A stretch of 64,000 nt of DNA from Terriglobia bacterium (GCA_020073305.1 JAIQFK010000024.1:1-64000); one strand, 5' to 3'. Shown: positions 50,948 through 61,139, counted from the stretch's first letter. The notes: generated from the sequence alone by a model not told the origin. Program-made: numbers and translations.

Positions 50948-51619
50948 ATGAACGCTGCGATTTCTGCAATGGATGAACAAATAGCGGGGCGAAAGCTGCT
51001 GCTGCACCCGTTCTATCAGCGCTGGAGCGCGGGAACTCTGACCCGCGAAGCGCTGTGCGATTACGCCAGGCAGTATTACCATCACGTCGCCACGTTTCCG
51101 CGTTATCTTTCCGCGGTGCACAGCAACACAACGGACATAGAGACGCGCCGCCAGATTCTGGCCAACCTGATGGATGAAGAGGCGGGGAATCCGAATCATC
51201 CCGAGCTATGGCTCCGCTTCGCGGAAGGCGTCGGCGCGAATCGTGACGACGCGCAGCGCGCCGAGCCTTGGGAAGAGACCAGCGACCTGGTGCGGACCTT
51301 CCACTCCATTTGCCGGGATGGCAGCACGGCCGAAGGCCTGGCGACGCTATACGCCTACGAGAGCCAGATTCCGGAGGTGGCGGAAGCGAAGATCGCCGGC
51401 CTGAAGAAGTTTTACCAGGCCGACGACCCGCGCACGCTGGCCTATTTTGAAGTTCACAAGGAGGCGGATCAGGAACATTCGGCGGTAGAGCGCGCGCTGC
51501 TGGAGCGCTACGTGGACTCGACGAACGCGCCCGCGGTCCGGCATGCCGTGGCCAGGGTTCTCGACGTTCTTTGGGAGATGCTGTCCGCCGTGGAACGCCG
51601 TCATCCTCTGGCGGTTTGA
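50948..51619 (+). CDS. CADD-family p-aminobenzoate synthase homologue
   Basis: 223 residues from the ATG MNAAISAMDEQIAGRKLLLH, with AGAGG upstream. The all-helical TenA/PqqC-like fold matches chlamydial CADD (CT610). With a constant offset of 4 the metal ligands of CADD are all present: E77, H84, E138, H170, D174 and H177. The two residues reported to be consumed in making p-aminobenzoate are also present as Y23 and K148. It would supply p-aminobenzoate for folate without the PabABC pathway. It overlaps convergent panC by 19 bases. Confidence 0.85.
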   Translation: MNAAISAMDEQIAGRKLLLHPFYQRWSAGTLTREALCDYARQYYHHVATFPRYLSAVHSNTTDIETRRQILANLMDEEAGNPNHPELWLRFAEGVGANRDDAQRAEPWEETSDLVRTFHSICRDGSTAEGLATLYAYESQIPEVAEAKIAGLKKFYQADDPRTLAYFEVHKEADQEHSAVERALLERYVDSTNAPAVRHAVARVLDVLWEMLSAVERRHPLAV

Positions 51620-52485
51620 GTGGGGTGAGCGCCGCCCGGTGCGCACAACACATTGTCGATGAGGCGGGTCTTGCCGATCCAGATGGCGCCCGCCACGCGC
51701 ACGGGACCGGTGATCTCACCCGTGGGCTGCATATCCTCCGCACCCACAATTTCCAGATATTCGACGCGAACTTCGGAATACTCCTCGAGAATGCGGAGCG
51801 CTTCCCGCTTGATGGCCGCGGGGCGCGTTTCGCCTCCCGAAATCAAATCCCGCGCCGTCTTGAGCGCAAGGCTGAGCATGGGAGCGATCCGGCGCTCCTC
51901 CGGACTCAGGTGCTGGTTGCGCGAGCTCAGCGCCAGCCCGTCCGCGTCACGGACCGTGGGCACTTCGACGATGGCTACGGGAACGTTCAGATCGGAGACC
52001 ATGCGGCGGATCACGGCAAGCTGCTGGGCATCCTTCTCGCCGAAATACGCACGATCGGGTTGAACGATATTCAGCAGCTTGAGAACAACGGTTGCGACTC
52101 CACGAAAGTGGCCGGGCCGGAACTGCCCGCACAGGTGTTCGCTGACTCCGGCTACTTCAACGAACGCGCGCTCGGTATCCGGGTACATTTCCTTGGCCGA
52201 AGGCGCGAAGACGAAGTCGACGCCCCGGGCGGAGCAGAATTCCACGTCGATGGAAAGCGGGCGCGGGTAGCGTTCATAATCATCGCTGCGATCGAATTGA
52301 ATGGGGTTGACGAAAATGCTCACGACCACGCAACCGGTTTCGCGGCGCGCGGTTTCGATCAAACGTCCGTGCCCGGCATGGAGAGCGCCCATGGTGGGCA
52401 CCAACCCGATGGTCCGGCCGGCAGACCTGATGGACGCCAGTGCGCCGCGGAGTTCCTGGATGGTTGGAATGACCTGGGCCGTCAC
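51601..52485 (-). CDS. panC: Pantothenate synthetase
   Basis: 294 residues; condenses pantoate and beta-alanine with ATP. The HIGH-type motif is in PTMGALHAGHGRLIE; further conserved segments are VSIFVNPIQF, YFGEKDAQQLAVIRRM and the KMSKS-like ALSSRNQHLS. The GTG start overlaps the panB stop (GTGA), so panB and panC are translationally coupled. Confidence 0.95.
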   Translation of the reverse strand: MTAQVIPTIQELRGALASIRSAGRTIGLVPTMGALHAGHGRLIETARRETGCVVVSIFVNPIQFDRSDDYERYPRPLSIDVEFCSARGVDFVFAPSAKEMYPDTERAFVEVAGVSEHLCGQFRPGHFRGVATVVLKLLNIVQPDRAYFGEKDAQQLAVIRRMVSDLNVPVAIVEVPTVRDADGLALSSRNQHLSPEERRIAPMLSLALKTARDLISGGETRPAAIKREALRILEEYSEVRVEYLEIVGAEDMQPTGEITGPVRVAGAIWIGKTRLIDNVLCAPGGAHPTQTARG

Positions 52486-53321
52486 TTGTGCCGGTCGATA
52501 ACAGCCGAAACCGAGAGAGTGCGTTTGAGCGCTGGAAACCGGCCTTCGCGGACCTCCGCGGCGTATTCCTTGGCGGCCTCCACCATCTGCTCTCCCAGTT
52601 GGGCGTACTGCTTGACAAATGGGGGAAGCGATTCCACCGTGAGGCCGAAAGCGTCATAGCTGACCAGGACCTGGCCGTCGCAATGCGGGCCGGCGCCGAT
52701 GCCGATGGTGGGAATACTGAGCTCCGCGGTGACGCGTTCGGCGACGTCGTCGGGGATGGACTCCAGCACGATGGCGAAAGCTCCCGCCTGCTCGAGCATG
52801 CGGGCCTCCTCGAGCAACCGGCCGGCGTCGCGCGGATCCTTCGCCTGCATGCGAAAGCCGCTCAATTCGTGAACGTGCTGGGGCATGAGTCCCAGGTGGC
52901 CCATTACCGGAATGCCGGCGTCGACCAGGCGCTCGACGACTTCGAGCACAGCCCGTCCGCCTTCCAGCTTTACGGCAGCGGCGCCGCCTTCCTGAATCAA
53001 CCGTCCGGCGTTGTGGACGGCCTCGACCACCGTCACCTGGTAGCTAAGAAAGGGCATGTCCGCGACGACGAACGCCCGCTTCGTTCCACGCGTCACGGCC
53101 TGGGTGTGATGGAGGACGGCATCAAGCGTTACGGGTAAGGTGGTCGCGTGCCCCTCGATGACCATGCCCAGGGAATCGCCCACCAGGAAGACATCGATGC
53201 CGGCGCGATCAAGCAGGCGCGCCATGGTCGCGTCGTACACGGTGAGCATGACGATGCGCTCGCCGCGCCGTTTCTTTTCCAGAAGGTCGCGAACGCGGAT
53301 TGGCCTTACCCCGTCAGACAT
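52482..53321 (-). CDS. panB: 3-methyl-2-oxobutanoate hydroxymethyltransferase
   Basis: 279 residues; makes ketopantoate from 2-oxoisovalerate and methylene-tetrahydrofolate, the first committed step to coenzyme A. The magnesium and substrate loops FLVGDSLGMVIEGHATTLPV and VMGHLGLMPQ, and the catalytic glutamate region AIVLESIPDDVA, are intact. It is upstream of panC and 46 bases downstream of the Hfq-like gene, all on the minus strand. Use of a folate cofactor gives a functional link to the neighbouring CADD gene. Confidence 0.96.
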   Translation of the reverse strand: MSDGVRPIRVRDLLEKKRRGERIVMLTVYDATMARLLDRAGIDVFLVGDSLGMVIEGHATTLPVTLDAVLHHTQAVTRGTKRAFVVADMPFLSYQVTVVEAVHNAGRLIQEGGAAAVKLEGGRAVLEVVERLVDAGIPVMGHLGLMPQHVHELSGFRMQAKDPRDAGRLLEEARMLEQAGAFAIVLESIPDDVAERVTAELSIPTIGIGAGPHCDGQVLVSYDAFGLTVESLPPFVKQYAQLGEQMVEAAKEYAAEVREGRFPALKRTLSVSAVIDRHK

Positions 53322-53367
53322 CTCACTCCTATGTTCTCAAATCGCAGGTGAAAACGCCTGCTCCAGA

Positions 53368-53676
53368 CTAGGAATGTTCGTCCTTGTACATGTACTTGAT
53401 GTTGGGCTTGTAGAGCAGCAGGTTGGGTTCGCCATCGCGATTGACCTTGAGGCACGACTTGTCGTACCACTCGATGACGCCGTGCAGCTCCTCGCCGTCG
53501 CGCAACACGAAAACCATGCGCGTCTTGGCCTGCATCTGCTTGACGTAATAGAAGTTTTCGGCGTTGGTCTGGTCGGGAGGGACGGGCCTCTTCTGGGGAG
53601 CGCGGCGGGGTGAGCTCATTTGCTCCTTGATCTCATTGAAGGACGGACGTATGAGTTTTCGATTAGCAGACTCCAC
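53368..53676 (-). CDS. hfq: Hfq-like RNA chaperone, acidobacterial form
   Basis: 102 residues. The Sm-type core (about 50-97) reads KTRMVFVLRDGEELHGVIEW and continues to YKPNIKYMY, which corresponds to the Sm1/Sm2 strands of Hfq. A basic N-terminal extension of about 45 residues precedes it and the usual acidic C-tail is missing. The proximal-face glutamine and YKHA motif are altered (LYKPNI), so RNA preferences may differ. It is probably a hexameric post-transcriptional regulator. Confidence 0.75.
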   Translation of the reverse strand: MESANRKLIRPSFNEIKEQMSSPRRAPQKRPVPPDQTNAENFYYVKQMQAKTRMVFVLRDGEELHGVIEWYDKSCLKVNRDGEPNLLLYKPNIKYMYKDEHS

Positions 53677-53965
53677 AGCTTACCTTCCTTTGATTCAAGA
53701 GTAATCAGGATCGTTGAACTCGATCCGAGAGCAGAGCGTTCCATGGATCGAGGTGTACGACTTGACAATATTCATAACACAACGAAAAAGCAGCCGCAAC
53801 GCCGCGGTAATGCCGCAGTACTAGCCGTCACATGTGAGTTTGAAGACGTGGACGGAGGGAGGCTGGTTACCGTTTTTGCCTGGCCTGGCCCCTCGGCGCA
53901 AGTCGCAATACCCGCCATAGAAACTTTTGATTGGACCCTTTCCCGCCCCTCACACTACGCTCAAA

Positions 53966-54703
53966 ATGGTGACATCGCTACTCGAAATCCTGCACCAGAT
54001 CAGCAAGATTGTCAGTTCTGAGTTGAATCTGGACGACATGTTGCGTGAACTGGTCCGGCTAACCGTCGACGTGACCGGCTGCGATGCGTGCCTGATCTAT
54101 CTGGCAGATCCGGGCGGTGAAGTCGTGCTGCGGGCATCCCAACTCCCGCACACGGCGGAGATTGGGAATATCCGCATCAAGCTGGGAGAAGGCGTGACTG
54201 GATGGGTGGCTGAGCACCGGGCGGTGGTGGCGCTTGCGTCGAAGGCCGCCTCGGACAGGCGGTTCAAAAACTTCCCTACCCTGGTTGAGGATACGTACGA
54301 AGCCCTACTTTCGGTGCCCCTGGTGAGCAGCGGTGATGTGATCGGCGTCATTAACGTGCATCACCGGGACGCACACGCCCATACGCCCGATGAGGTGGGG
54401 CTGCTGACCTTCCTGGGCGAGCAGATGGGCGGCGCGATTTCCAAATCGCGCTTGACCGATGAGAACGCGCGGCTGCAGGAAGAGACGCTGGAGATGAAGC
54501 GCCAGCTCGAGACCCGCAAGCTGGTGGAACGCGCCAAAGGCATTCTCCAATCCAAGTACAAACTCTCGGAAGAATCGGCGTACCTGCGATTGCGCAACGA
54601 GAGCCGGCGGCTGCGACGGCCCATGCGCGAACTGGCCGAAGCGATCATCCTGGCCGAGGATGTGGTTTCGAGCGCGGAGAGCAAGGCGGGGGAACGAAGC
54701 TGA
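53966..54703 (+). CDS. GAF-ANTAR antitermination regulator
   Basis: 245 residues from the ATG (TTG at 53927 is possible). A GAF sensor domain (about 12-150) is followed by a helical linker and a C-terminal ANTAR domain (about 190-240: RKLVERAKGILQSKYKLSEE, SAYLRLRNESRRLRRPM). ANTAR domains bind paired RNA hairpins to prevent termination. The target transcript and GAF ligand are not known. It is divergent from the Hfq-like gene. Confidence 0.88.
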   Translation: MVTSLLEILHQISKIVSSELNLDDMLRELVRLTVDVTGCDACLIYLADPGGEVVLRASQLPHTAEIGNIRIKLGEGVTGWVAEHRAVVALASKAASDRRFKNFPTLVEDTYEALLSVPLVSSGDVIGVINVHHRDAHAHTPDEVGLLTFLGEQMGGAISKSRLTDENARLQEETLEMKRQLETRKLVERAKGILQSKYKLSEESAYLRLRNESRRLRRPMRELAEAIILAEDVVSSAESKAGERS

Positions 54704-54717
54704 GGTTCGTCGAGCGG

Positions 54718-55101
54718 TTAAACGGATGCGTGCTGCGAAGCCAGCAAGGCTGATTCTATGAGCCAGGCCAGATGCTGGTGCTCGAAGGGCGCGGCGCAGT
54801 AGTCCGCGGCGCCGGCGTCGAGGGCGTCCAGCCACTCCGATACTTCTGGAATACGGCTCACCACCACAACCGGCAGGCGCAGGCCTCGCCGCTTCACTTC
54901 GCTGAGGAGGGCCTGGTACTCGCGAGGGTCCGAATTGCAGAAGACGACGCCGGCGTGCAAGCGCTTAGCCAGCGACAGGCACTCGGAAGTGGACTGAGCG
55001 GCGTGGAATGCGTGGCCCGGTTCGAAGGCTGCATGGCGAAGCTGCGTCGCCAAGGACTCGTCCAGCTCGTGCAAAATGAAGTTCCTGGTGGGCATCGGCA
55101 T
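54718..55101 (-). CDS. Degenerate receiver-like protein
   Basis: 127 residues from the ATG at 55101, which has a full AGGAGG; the frame is open far upstream but that part is unstructured. The fold follows a response-regulator receiver (GVVFCNSDPREYQALLSEVK, LPVVVVSRIPEVSEWLDAL, AGAADYCAAPF). The phosphoacceptor aspartate is replaced by asparagine or shifted (C-N-S-D) and the conserved lysine is alanine, so it is probably not phosphorylated. Convergent with the GAF-ANTAR gene, 14 bases apart. Confidence 0.65.
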   Translation of the reverse strand: MPMPTRNFILHELDESLATQLRHAAFEPGHAFHAAQSTSECLSLAKRLHAGVVFCNSDPREYQALLSEVKRRGLRLPVVVVSRIPEVSEWLDALDAGAADYCAAPFEHQHLAWLIESALLASQHASV

Positions 55102-55524
55102 GATTCCTCCTGAGAGGGTGCGTTTTACAAGCTTCTCGTCGGAGAGAATGGGTGGGTCAGCAGGGGCCCGCTGAGTTAGATGGCTTAAACCGCCTGTTAC
55201 GACAGTAAAGCCAGAAGAGCAAGAAGTCCAATTCAAGTTGCTGATGCCCACGATAACGGGGACTGATGGGGCGATCGTGGAAACGGCGTGTTTTCGGAGC
55301 ACCGTGACACGGTTGCAACCGGAGGAAACGCTTGTTACAGATCTGAAACACATGGTTGCTTCGCGGGCACTGAAGGATGTATGCTCTTGCTCAATCATTC
55401 ACTTTCTTGCAGACTGGACAGCAACGTGATTTTACGCCGCTGGCCGGAGAGTGCAAGGGGCACGGATTGTTAACAATTTCTCGAGGGTCCAAAGTGATCC
55501 TTGGCCAACTAGAGGAATCTCATC
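55102..55524. other. Long leader/control region of the TonB receptor gene
   Basis: 423 bases with no convincing gene. It contains the start region of the degenerate receiver (minus strand) and the upstream region of the TonB receptor (plus strand). The only clear element is a 12-base perfect palindrome at 55466-55477. No confident promoter boxes were found. Confidence 0.5.
55466..55477. promoter_or_regulatory. Perfect palindrome ATTGTTAACAAT upstream of the TonB receptor
   Basis: A perfect 12-base palindrome 48 bases before the receptor ATG. Size and symmetry fit a dimeric repressor such as a LacI- or GntR-type sugar regulator, which often control such receptors. No regulator gene is adjacent, so this is inference. 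Confidence 0.4.
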
Positions 55525-58500
55525 ATGTACGAACAGACCAAAATCGGTAGAACAACAAATCTCTTACGGGTTTTGTTTCTTATCGCGGCAGTCGTGCTGT
55601 TCGCGGGCACGAGCTTCGCGCAAATTGGCACGGGCAGCATCACCGGAATTGTCTTCGACTCGACCGGCGCTGTCGTTCCCGACGCCGAAGTGACCATTAC
55701 GAACGTCGACCGCAATACCCCACACGTGACGCGCACTACCGGCACCGGGGATTACACGGTCGTGGCGCTTGAGCCCGGTCACTATACCGTAACGGTGAAA
55801 CATAGCAGTTTCCGGACAGCGAGCGTTCCTTCTTTTGAGTTGCAGGTGGACCAGAAGGCGCGCGTGGACGTGACCCTGGAGGTCGGGCAAGTGTCCGAGA
55901 CCGTGACCGCCACCGCCGCGGCCCCGCAACTGGAAACCGAGTCGAGCACCGTGGGTCAGGTGGTCGACAGCCAGCGCATCGCGGATCTGCCGCTGAACGG
56001 CCGGAATTTTCTGGATCTGGCCACGGTGGCGCCAGGCGTGACCTTCACCAAAGACGGCAATACCGGCTTTCAGGAGGTCCGCGATGTCGGCCGCCGGGCG
56101 AGCGAGCAGTACTCCGTCGGCGGCGCGCGCGCTCAAGACACCAACTATCTGCTCAACGGAGCCACCAATACTTCACCCGCCTTCAACGTTGTTGTTGCCA
56201 TCCCTTCCATCGACGAGATCCAGGAGTTTAAGGTACAAACGAACTCCTACACCGCCGAGTTCGGCCGTGGCGCCGCTCAAATCAACGCCGTGACCAAAGG
56301 AGGAGGGAACGCGTTCCATGGTACGGCCTACGACTTTCTGCGGAACGACGCGCTCGATGCCAAGGATTTTTTCAACGATATCAAGAGCTTTCCCGGTGCG
56401 CCCAAACCGCCTTTTCGGCGGAATCAATTCGGGGCCACCGCAGGCGGCAAAATCAAGAAGGACAAATTGTTCTATTTCGGCAGCTACGAAGGACTGCGGG
56501 ACCGCACCAACAGCGCCGACAGCCTCACCGTGCCCGTGCCCAACGTCAAGAATGGCGACTTCTCCGATTACGGCGTCCCCATTTTCATGCCGCACACCAC
56601 CGACCCGAACGGCAACGCCCTCTTCCGGCCTGGCAATACCCTGCCGTCAGGATGCTACAATCCCGATCCCAACACGGACGTACCTTGGTCTAACATGCAG
56701 ATCCCGCAGCAGTGCTGGAACCATGCCACTTCGACATTTCTGGCGTCTCAGTACGTGCCTGCGCCGAATCGCCCCGGCCTGCGCAATAACTTCGTCGGGG
56801 TCGTGGGTCAGCCCACGAACAATGACCAGGCCGCGGGCCGCATCGACTACGTGCTGAACCCCAATATGAATCTCTGGGGTCGATATGCCTGGAGCCGCGA
56901 AGACGTAGGCAACAATCAATTGATGCCGTTTACCAACCTTACCGAGTCCGTGAAGACAGAGATGGTGACGTTGCACCACTCCTGGACCATCGGCGCGCGT
57001 ATGGTGAACGAGTTGAAAGCTAACTTCATCCGCGCTGACGGCAGCCGCCAGGGCCAGCTTGCCGGTAAGACCGATGTGGTTGGGAGCCTGGGCATCCCAG
57101 GCGTCTCCGCCAACCCCGTGGACTTCGGCCTGCCGGATTTTGAAGGACAGGGAGACAGCTTCATGGGGCGTCTGGGAGAGGACACTTTCGGGCATCCGCT
57201 GAGGAATGTCCAGAACACCTGGGAGTACGGGGACGACTGGTCCATGACCAAGGGGCGGCACGTGATCAAGGCCGGCGTCGATTTTCGCCGCGAGCAACTG
57301 AATATGCTCTCCCACAACATCGCCCGCGGTGAGTTCACATTTTCCACCATCTCCACCTCCGCCCTGGACGGCAGTGGGGGGCTTTCGCTCGCGTCATACC
57401 TGCTTGGCGTCAGTAACGCCGCTGGTGTGGCAACTGGAGACTCTCACATACACGTCTTCCGCTGGACCCAGGCCTACTTTGTCCAGGACGATTTCAAGCT
57501 CTCGCGGAACCTGACCCTGAACTTCGGGCTGCGCTATGAACTCGCGCCCTATTACCACGACAATCGAGATGCGATCGTAAACGTGGACTTGAGCGGTGCC
57601 ATCCCGGTGGTGGTGCGGCCGGGACACGGAGATCCGTATGCGGGGTTCCCGCAGGCGTTTCTGGACTCGGACCCGAACTCACCGACGTATCTTCCGTACG
57701 TGCGCGACAACCGCCTGGGACCCAATCTCGTATTCACAGACCATACCAACTGGGCGCCACGGCTCGGCTTTGCCTGGTCACCCGGCTTCGGGCACAACAA
57801 AACCGTAATTCGCGGCGGTGCGGGCATTTTTTATTCTCCGGTCAACGCATACCCTTGGTTTGACTTCGCGCGCAACGCTCCCCGTTCGGCCAAGTTGCAG
57901 CGGTCGGGGCAGTTCACCGTCGTGGATCAGGTTTTCAACAATACTTCGCAATCGATTGTGCAACCTTCCATGTTCGTCATGGATGCCCACCTGAAAACGC
58001 CGCGGGTCCAGCAGTGGAGCTTAGGCATTCAGCAGGAGCTGGCGCAAAACCTGGTGGTGGAGCTCGCTTATGTGGGATCGGCCTCAACCCATCTGCCTCA
58101 CCTCACGGACATAAACCAGACCTTCCCGGCCATGCAAGGTGGCCAGGTGGTGCAGCCGGTCACGTACCTGCCGCCGAAATATCAGTCCATGGCCTCCTTC
58201 TTCAACCTTTACCAGAGCGTCACGTCTGCCAACTACAACTCGATGCAGGCCAAGCTCGAAAAGCGCTTCTCACAAGGAGTCAGTTTCTTGAGTTCATTTA
58301 CCTGGTCCAAGACCCTGGATACATCCTCCTCTACGCGCGACGGTGGCTTTGGCCAGTCGACTCCTCACATCTACGATTACAAGCTCGATTACGGTCCGTC
58401 CGTATTCGACGCCAAGCTCAACTGGGTGAATAGCGCGCTCTACGAACTCCCGTTCGGCAAGGGCAAGCACTGGGGTGCGAACTGGGCCGGGCCGGTCGAC

Positions 58501-59016
58501 AAGGTCCTCGGGGGATGGCAGATCGGCGGGATCACGGTCGTGCGCACGGGCTTCCCAGTATCCTGCCTGGTTGGGGCCGACGCGGCCGTGAACAACGTCG
58601 GTTTCGAGAATGACGACTGCGACATCGTGGGTAAGGCGAATAGCGGCCCACACCAGTTGTTGAATTGGTGGAATCTTTCTGCCTTTGCCATACCGACCAA
58701 CCAGGAGGTTTTCGGCAACGCGGGCCGCAGTGTCTTACGGGGCCCGAAATTCGTCAGCATGGATTTCACTGCCCAGAAAATTGCCAACATTACGGAGCGG
58801 CTGAAACTCCAGTTTCGCTTTGAGGCTTTCAATCTGCTGAATCACCCGATTTTCTCGATGCCCAACCCGTATGTCGACCAGTATGTCAATTACGACCCGA
58901 CGGGCAGATATCCGACCGGCAGCGCCGGCATCGACGCCATCGGCGCCTTCAACACCATCAGCAGCACCGCTGCCAGCAACCGCCAGATCCAGTTCGCACT
59001 GAAGTTCCTCTGGTAG
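55525..59016 (+). CDS. TonB-dependent receptor with carboxypeptidase-regulatory-like domain (Oar type)
   Basis: 1163 residues, outer-membrane beta-barrel. Signal peptide (about 1-33, ending SFA-Q). A CarboxypepD-regulatory-like domain follows (about 36-118: [35 protein letters not shown]). The plug begins around [17 protein letters not shown] and the barrel ends with aromatic ...FALKFLW, as required for assembly. It is preceded by AGAGGAATC. Acidobacteria carry dozens of such receptors for glycans, peptides or siderophores; the substrate cannot be told. Confidence 0.93.
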   Translation: MYEQTKIGRTTNLLRVLFLIAAVVLFAGTSFAQIGTGSITGIVFDSTGAVVPDAEVTITNVDRNTPHVTRTTGTGDYTVVALEPGHYTVTVKHSSFRTASVPSFELQVDQKARVDVTLEVGQVSETVTATAAAPQLETESSTVGQVVDSQRIADLPLNGRNFLDLATVAPGVTFTKDGNTGFQEVRDVGRRASEQYSVGGARAQDTNYLLNGATNTSPAFNVVVAIPSIDEIQEFKVQTNSYTAEFGRGAAQINAVTKGGGNAFHGTAYDFLRNDALDAKDFFNDIKSFPGAPKPPFRRNQFGATAGGKIKKDKLFYFGSYEGLRDRTNSADSLTVPVPNVKNGDFSDYGVPIFMPHTTDPNGNALFRPGNTLPSGCYNPDPNTDVPWSNMQIPQQCWNHATSTFLASQYVPAPNRPGLRNNFVGVVGQPTNNDQAAGRIDYVLNPNMNLWGRYAWSREDVGNNQLMPFTNLTESVKTEMVTLHHSWTIGARMVNELKANFIRADGSRQGQLAGKTDVVGSLGIPGVSANPVDFGLPDFEGQGDSFMGRLGEDTFGHPLRNVQNTWEYGDDWSMTKGRHVIKAGVDFRREQLNMLSHNIARGEFTFSTISTSALDGSGGLSLASYLLGVSNAAGVATGDSHIHVFRWTQAYFVQDDFKLSRNLTLNFGLRYELAPYYHDNRDAIVNVDLSGAIPVVVRPGHGDPYAGFPQAFLDSDPNSPTYLPYVRDNRLGPNLVFTDHTNWAPRLGFAWSPGFGHNKTVIRGGAGIFYSPVNAYPWFDFARNAPRSAKLQRSGQFTVVDQVFNNTSQSIVQPSMFVMDAHLKTPRVQQWSLGIQQELAQNLVVELAYVGSASTHLPHLTDINQTFPAMQGGQVVQPVTYLPPKYQSMASFFNLYQSVTSANYNSMQAKLEKRFSQGVSFLSSFTWSKTLDTSSSTRDGGFGQSTPHIYDYKLDYGPSVFDAKLNWVNSALYELPFGKGKHWGANWAGPVDKVLGGWQIGGITVVRTGFPVSCLVGADAAVNNVGFENDDCDIVGKANSGPHQLLNWWNLSAFAIPTNQEVFGNAGRSVLRGPKFVSMDFTAQKIANITERLKLQFRFEAFNLLNHPIFSMPNPYVDQYVNYDPTGRYPTGSAGIDAIGAFNTISSTAASNRQIQFALKFLW

Positions 59017-59067
59017 TTCCTTTTGCGGGGCCGCTAGCTCAAGCGACCCCTGCGTTACCATAGCGGG

Positions 59068-60108
59068 TTGTCCAAACCCGACACATTCCGCGTCGGACTC
59101 TCGCCCGACTTCTACACGGACGCCAAGGGTTATTTCGAAGAGCCCGTCCAGGAAGTCTTCGGCAGCGTGCCGTGGATTGATTGCGGTCCGATGCCGCCGC
59201 AGCCGGGCAATATCGCCACACCGGAAGCGCTCAATCAGTTTGATGCAATTATCAATCTGGCGCTGCGCATGGGCGCTGACAGCCTTCGCGGCGTCGACCG
59301 CCTGGCCATCGTGGCGCGATGGGGCGTGGGCTACGACCGGATCGATGTCGCTGCGCTGACTGAAGCCGATGTAATACTCTCCATTACGCCTGAAGGCGTG
59401 CGCGCGCCGGTTGCCGAAGCCATCCTGGCCTTTGTTTTCGCGCTTTCGAAGAACATGTTTCGCATGGACCGCATGACACGCGCGGGCCAGTGGCGCGACC
59501 AACTCGGCGAATTGAACGGCGACATCCGGGGCAGCGTCCTGGGCTCGGTGGGATGCGGCAACATCGCGCGCAAGCTGTTCCGCCTTGCCCGGCCGCTCGG
59601 CTTCCGGCGGCTTCTGGCTTGCGATCCGCTGGTAACACCGCGGGAGGTAAAACACCTCGGCGTGGAACTGGTGGAGATGGACACAGTGTTCCGCGATAGT
59701 GATTTCGTCACCGTCAACACCTTCCTCAACGACACGACGCGCGGACTCGTAGGCCAAGGCCACTTCCGGCTCATGAAACCTACCGCGTATTTCATCAACA
59801 CCGCGCGCGGGCCGATCGTGCAGCACGAAGCACTGGTGAAAGCACTCAAGGAAAAATGGATTGCCGGAGCGGGCATAGACGTGTTTCCCACGGAGCCGCC
59901 GCCCAGGAACGATCCGCTGTTCGAGCTGGACAACGTCATCCTGGCACCGCACGCGCTGGCCTGGACCAAAAACATCATGCACGATAACGGCGTCGAAGCT
60001 TGCGGGCACGTGCTGAAAGTCGCGCTGGGAGAGGTCCCCGAAAGGGTGGTGAACCCCGAGGTATTGAACCGCCCCGGATTTCGCCGGAAACTGGAGCGGT
60101 ACCGATGA
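59068..60108 (+). CDS. D-isomer-specific 2-hydroxyacid dehydrogenase family
   Basis: 346 residues from a TTG (no ATG near the correct N-terminus). The NAD-binding motif is slightly unusual, SVLGSVGCGNIARKL, with alanine in place of the third glycine. The catalytic triad contexts are R in NTARGPIVQHE, E in GAGIDVFPTEPPP and H in LAPHALAWT. It reduces a 2-oxoacid or oxidises a D-2-hydroxyacid. It lies 51 bases after the TonB receptor and could be cotranscribed. Confidence 0.85.
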   Translation: MSKPDTFRVGLSPDFYTDAKGYFEEPVQEVFGSVPWIDCGPMPPQPGNIATPEALNQFDAIINLALRMGADSLRGVDRLAIVARWGVGYDRIDVAALTEADVILSITPEGVRAPVAEAILAFVFALSKNMFRMDRMTRAGQWRDQLGELNGDIRGSVLGSVGCGNIARKLFRLARPLGFRRLLACDPLVTPREVKHLGVELVEMDTVFRDSDFVTVNTFLNDTTRGLVGQGHFRLMKPTAYFINTARGPIVQHEALVKALKEKWIAGAGIDVFPTEPPPRNDPLFELDNVILAPHALAWTKNIMHDNGVEACGHVLKVALGEVPERVVNPEVLNRPGFRRKLERYR

Positions 60109-60137
60109 AGCCCAGCCGGCTCCCGCCAAGTAATGAA

Positions 60138-61139
60138 CTACGGCCGATTCGAACCCAACCGGTCGGGCGGCCGGCTGGCAAGCTCGATGATGGCGCGTAA
60201 AGCGGCAGCATTCTGTTCCGCCGTCGCGATGAAATACCGGTGTCTGCCGTTTGCATCGGCCGTGAAGCGGGTTCGGCCCTTGTCATCCACGGTAATGACG
60301 CCCGGCGCTGAAAGTGAAAATGAATCTGGACGAACGGCGTACAGAGTCGCCGTGGGGTCCCACATCGGGCGGTCATAAGGCATTTTCATGTAATCGCGAT
60401 ACGCTTCCGCCAGCGGATGGTCTTCCACGTAGCTGTAGTCTTCCAGGATGCTTGCGGCCGGGTACAGGATTTTGTTCCCGATCTCGTACCCGCTGGCCAC
60501 GATGGGAGTGGGCCACTGCGCGAAAAGCTTCCGGGCGGCAGGGACGTCGGTCTCGATGTTGTACTCCGGCTTCCCCTCCGGGAACGCTCCACCCATGATC
60601 GAGAGCAAGCGGAGCTTGCGCTTTACCAGATCGCGGCCGGAGAGCGGGCTTGCGCCGTCGGGCTTCGAATCGAGTAAACGCGCGAGGTTCGTGCTGAAAC
60701 CGACTTGCACGATGACAACCTGGCCATCCGCTTCCCGCGCGAGGATGCGGCGCAGCAGACCGACCGCTTCGGGAGCTTCGCGTCCATCGGTGAGATGGCG
60801 CGGATAAACCAAAGCGCCATCCGGACGCCTGCGCTCCGCCGGCAGCCGGATCATGTTGCCGTCCTCGGGTGTCTTGCCGTTATGGACCACGCCGATGGGA
60901 ATCTCGGCGCGGCCGTAAAAGGTGTTCATCGCGTCAATGAACGGCGCGGCCCACCGGTTGTCTTTGGTGACCGTGACCGCCAAAAGTTTGGCTTCGCCGC
61001 GGCTCTCGAGCGCGTGAATCATGGCCAGCGCAACGGCATCATCCACGTCGTTGCCCATGTCGGTATCGAAGATCAGGCGCACGGGCGCGGCCGTCAAGGT
61101 GCAGCAGAGGAAGAACGCGGATATTTTCGACAAATGCAT
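60138..61139 (-). CDS. Secreted inosine-uridine-type nucleoside hydrolase
   Basis: 333 residues with signal peptide MHLSKISAFFLCCTLTAAP. The calcium-binding fingerprint D25-T-D27-M-G-N-D31-V-D33-D34 is intact. It would split nucleosides into base and ribose in the periplasm for salvage; the exact base preference is not visible. Convergent with the dehydrogenase gene. Confidence 0.88.
   Translation of the reverse strand: MHLSKISAFFLCCTLTAAPVRLIFDTDMGNDVDDAVALAMIHALESRGEAKLLAVTVTKDNRWAAPFIDAMNTFYGRAEIPIGVVHNGKTPEDGNMIRLPAERRRPDGALVYPRHLTDGREAPEAVGLLRRILAREADGQVVIVQVGFSTNLARLLDSKPDGASPLSGRDLVKRKLRLLSIMGGAFPEGKPEYNIETDVPAARKLFAQWPTPIVASGYEIGNKILYPAASILEDYSYVEDHPLAEAYRDYMKMPYDRPMWDPTATLYAVRPDSFSLSAPGVITVDDKGRTRFTADANGRHRYFIATAEQNAAALRAIIELASRPPDRLGSNRP

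Noticed and set aside
58735-60129. 464-codon open frame antisense to the TonB receptor end and the 2-hydroxyacid dehydrogenase
   Set aside because: The opposite strand encodes recognisable domains with active-site residues. The antisense frame shows no motif and is a by-product of high GC.
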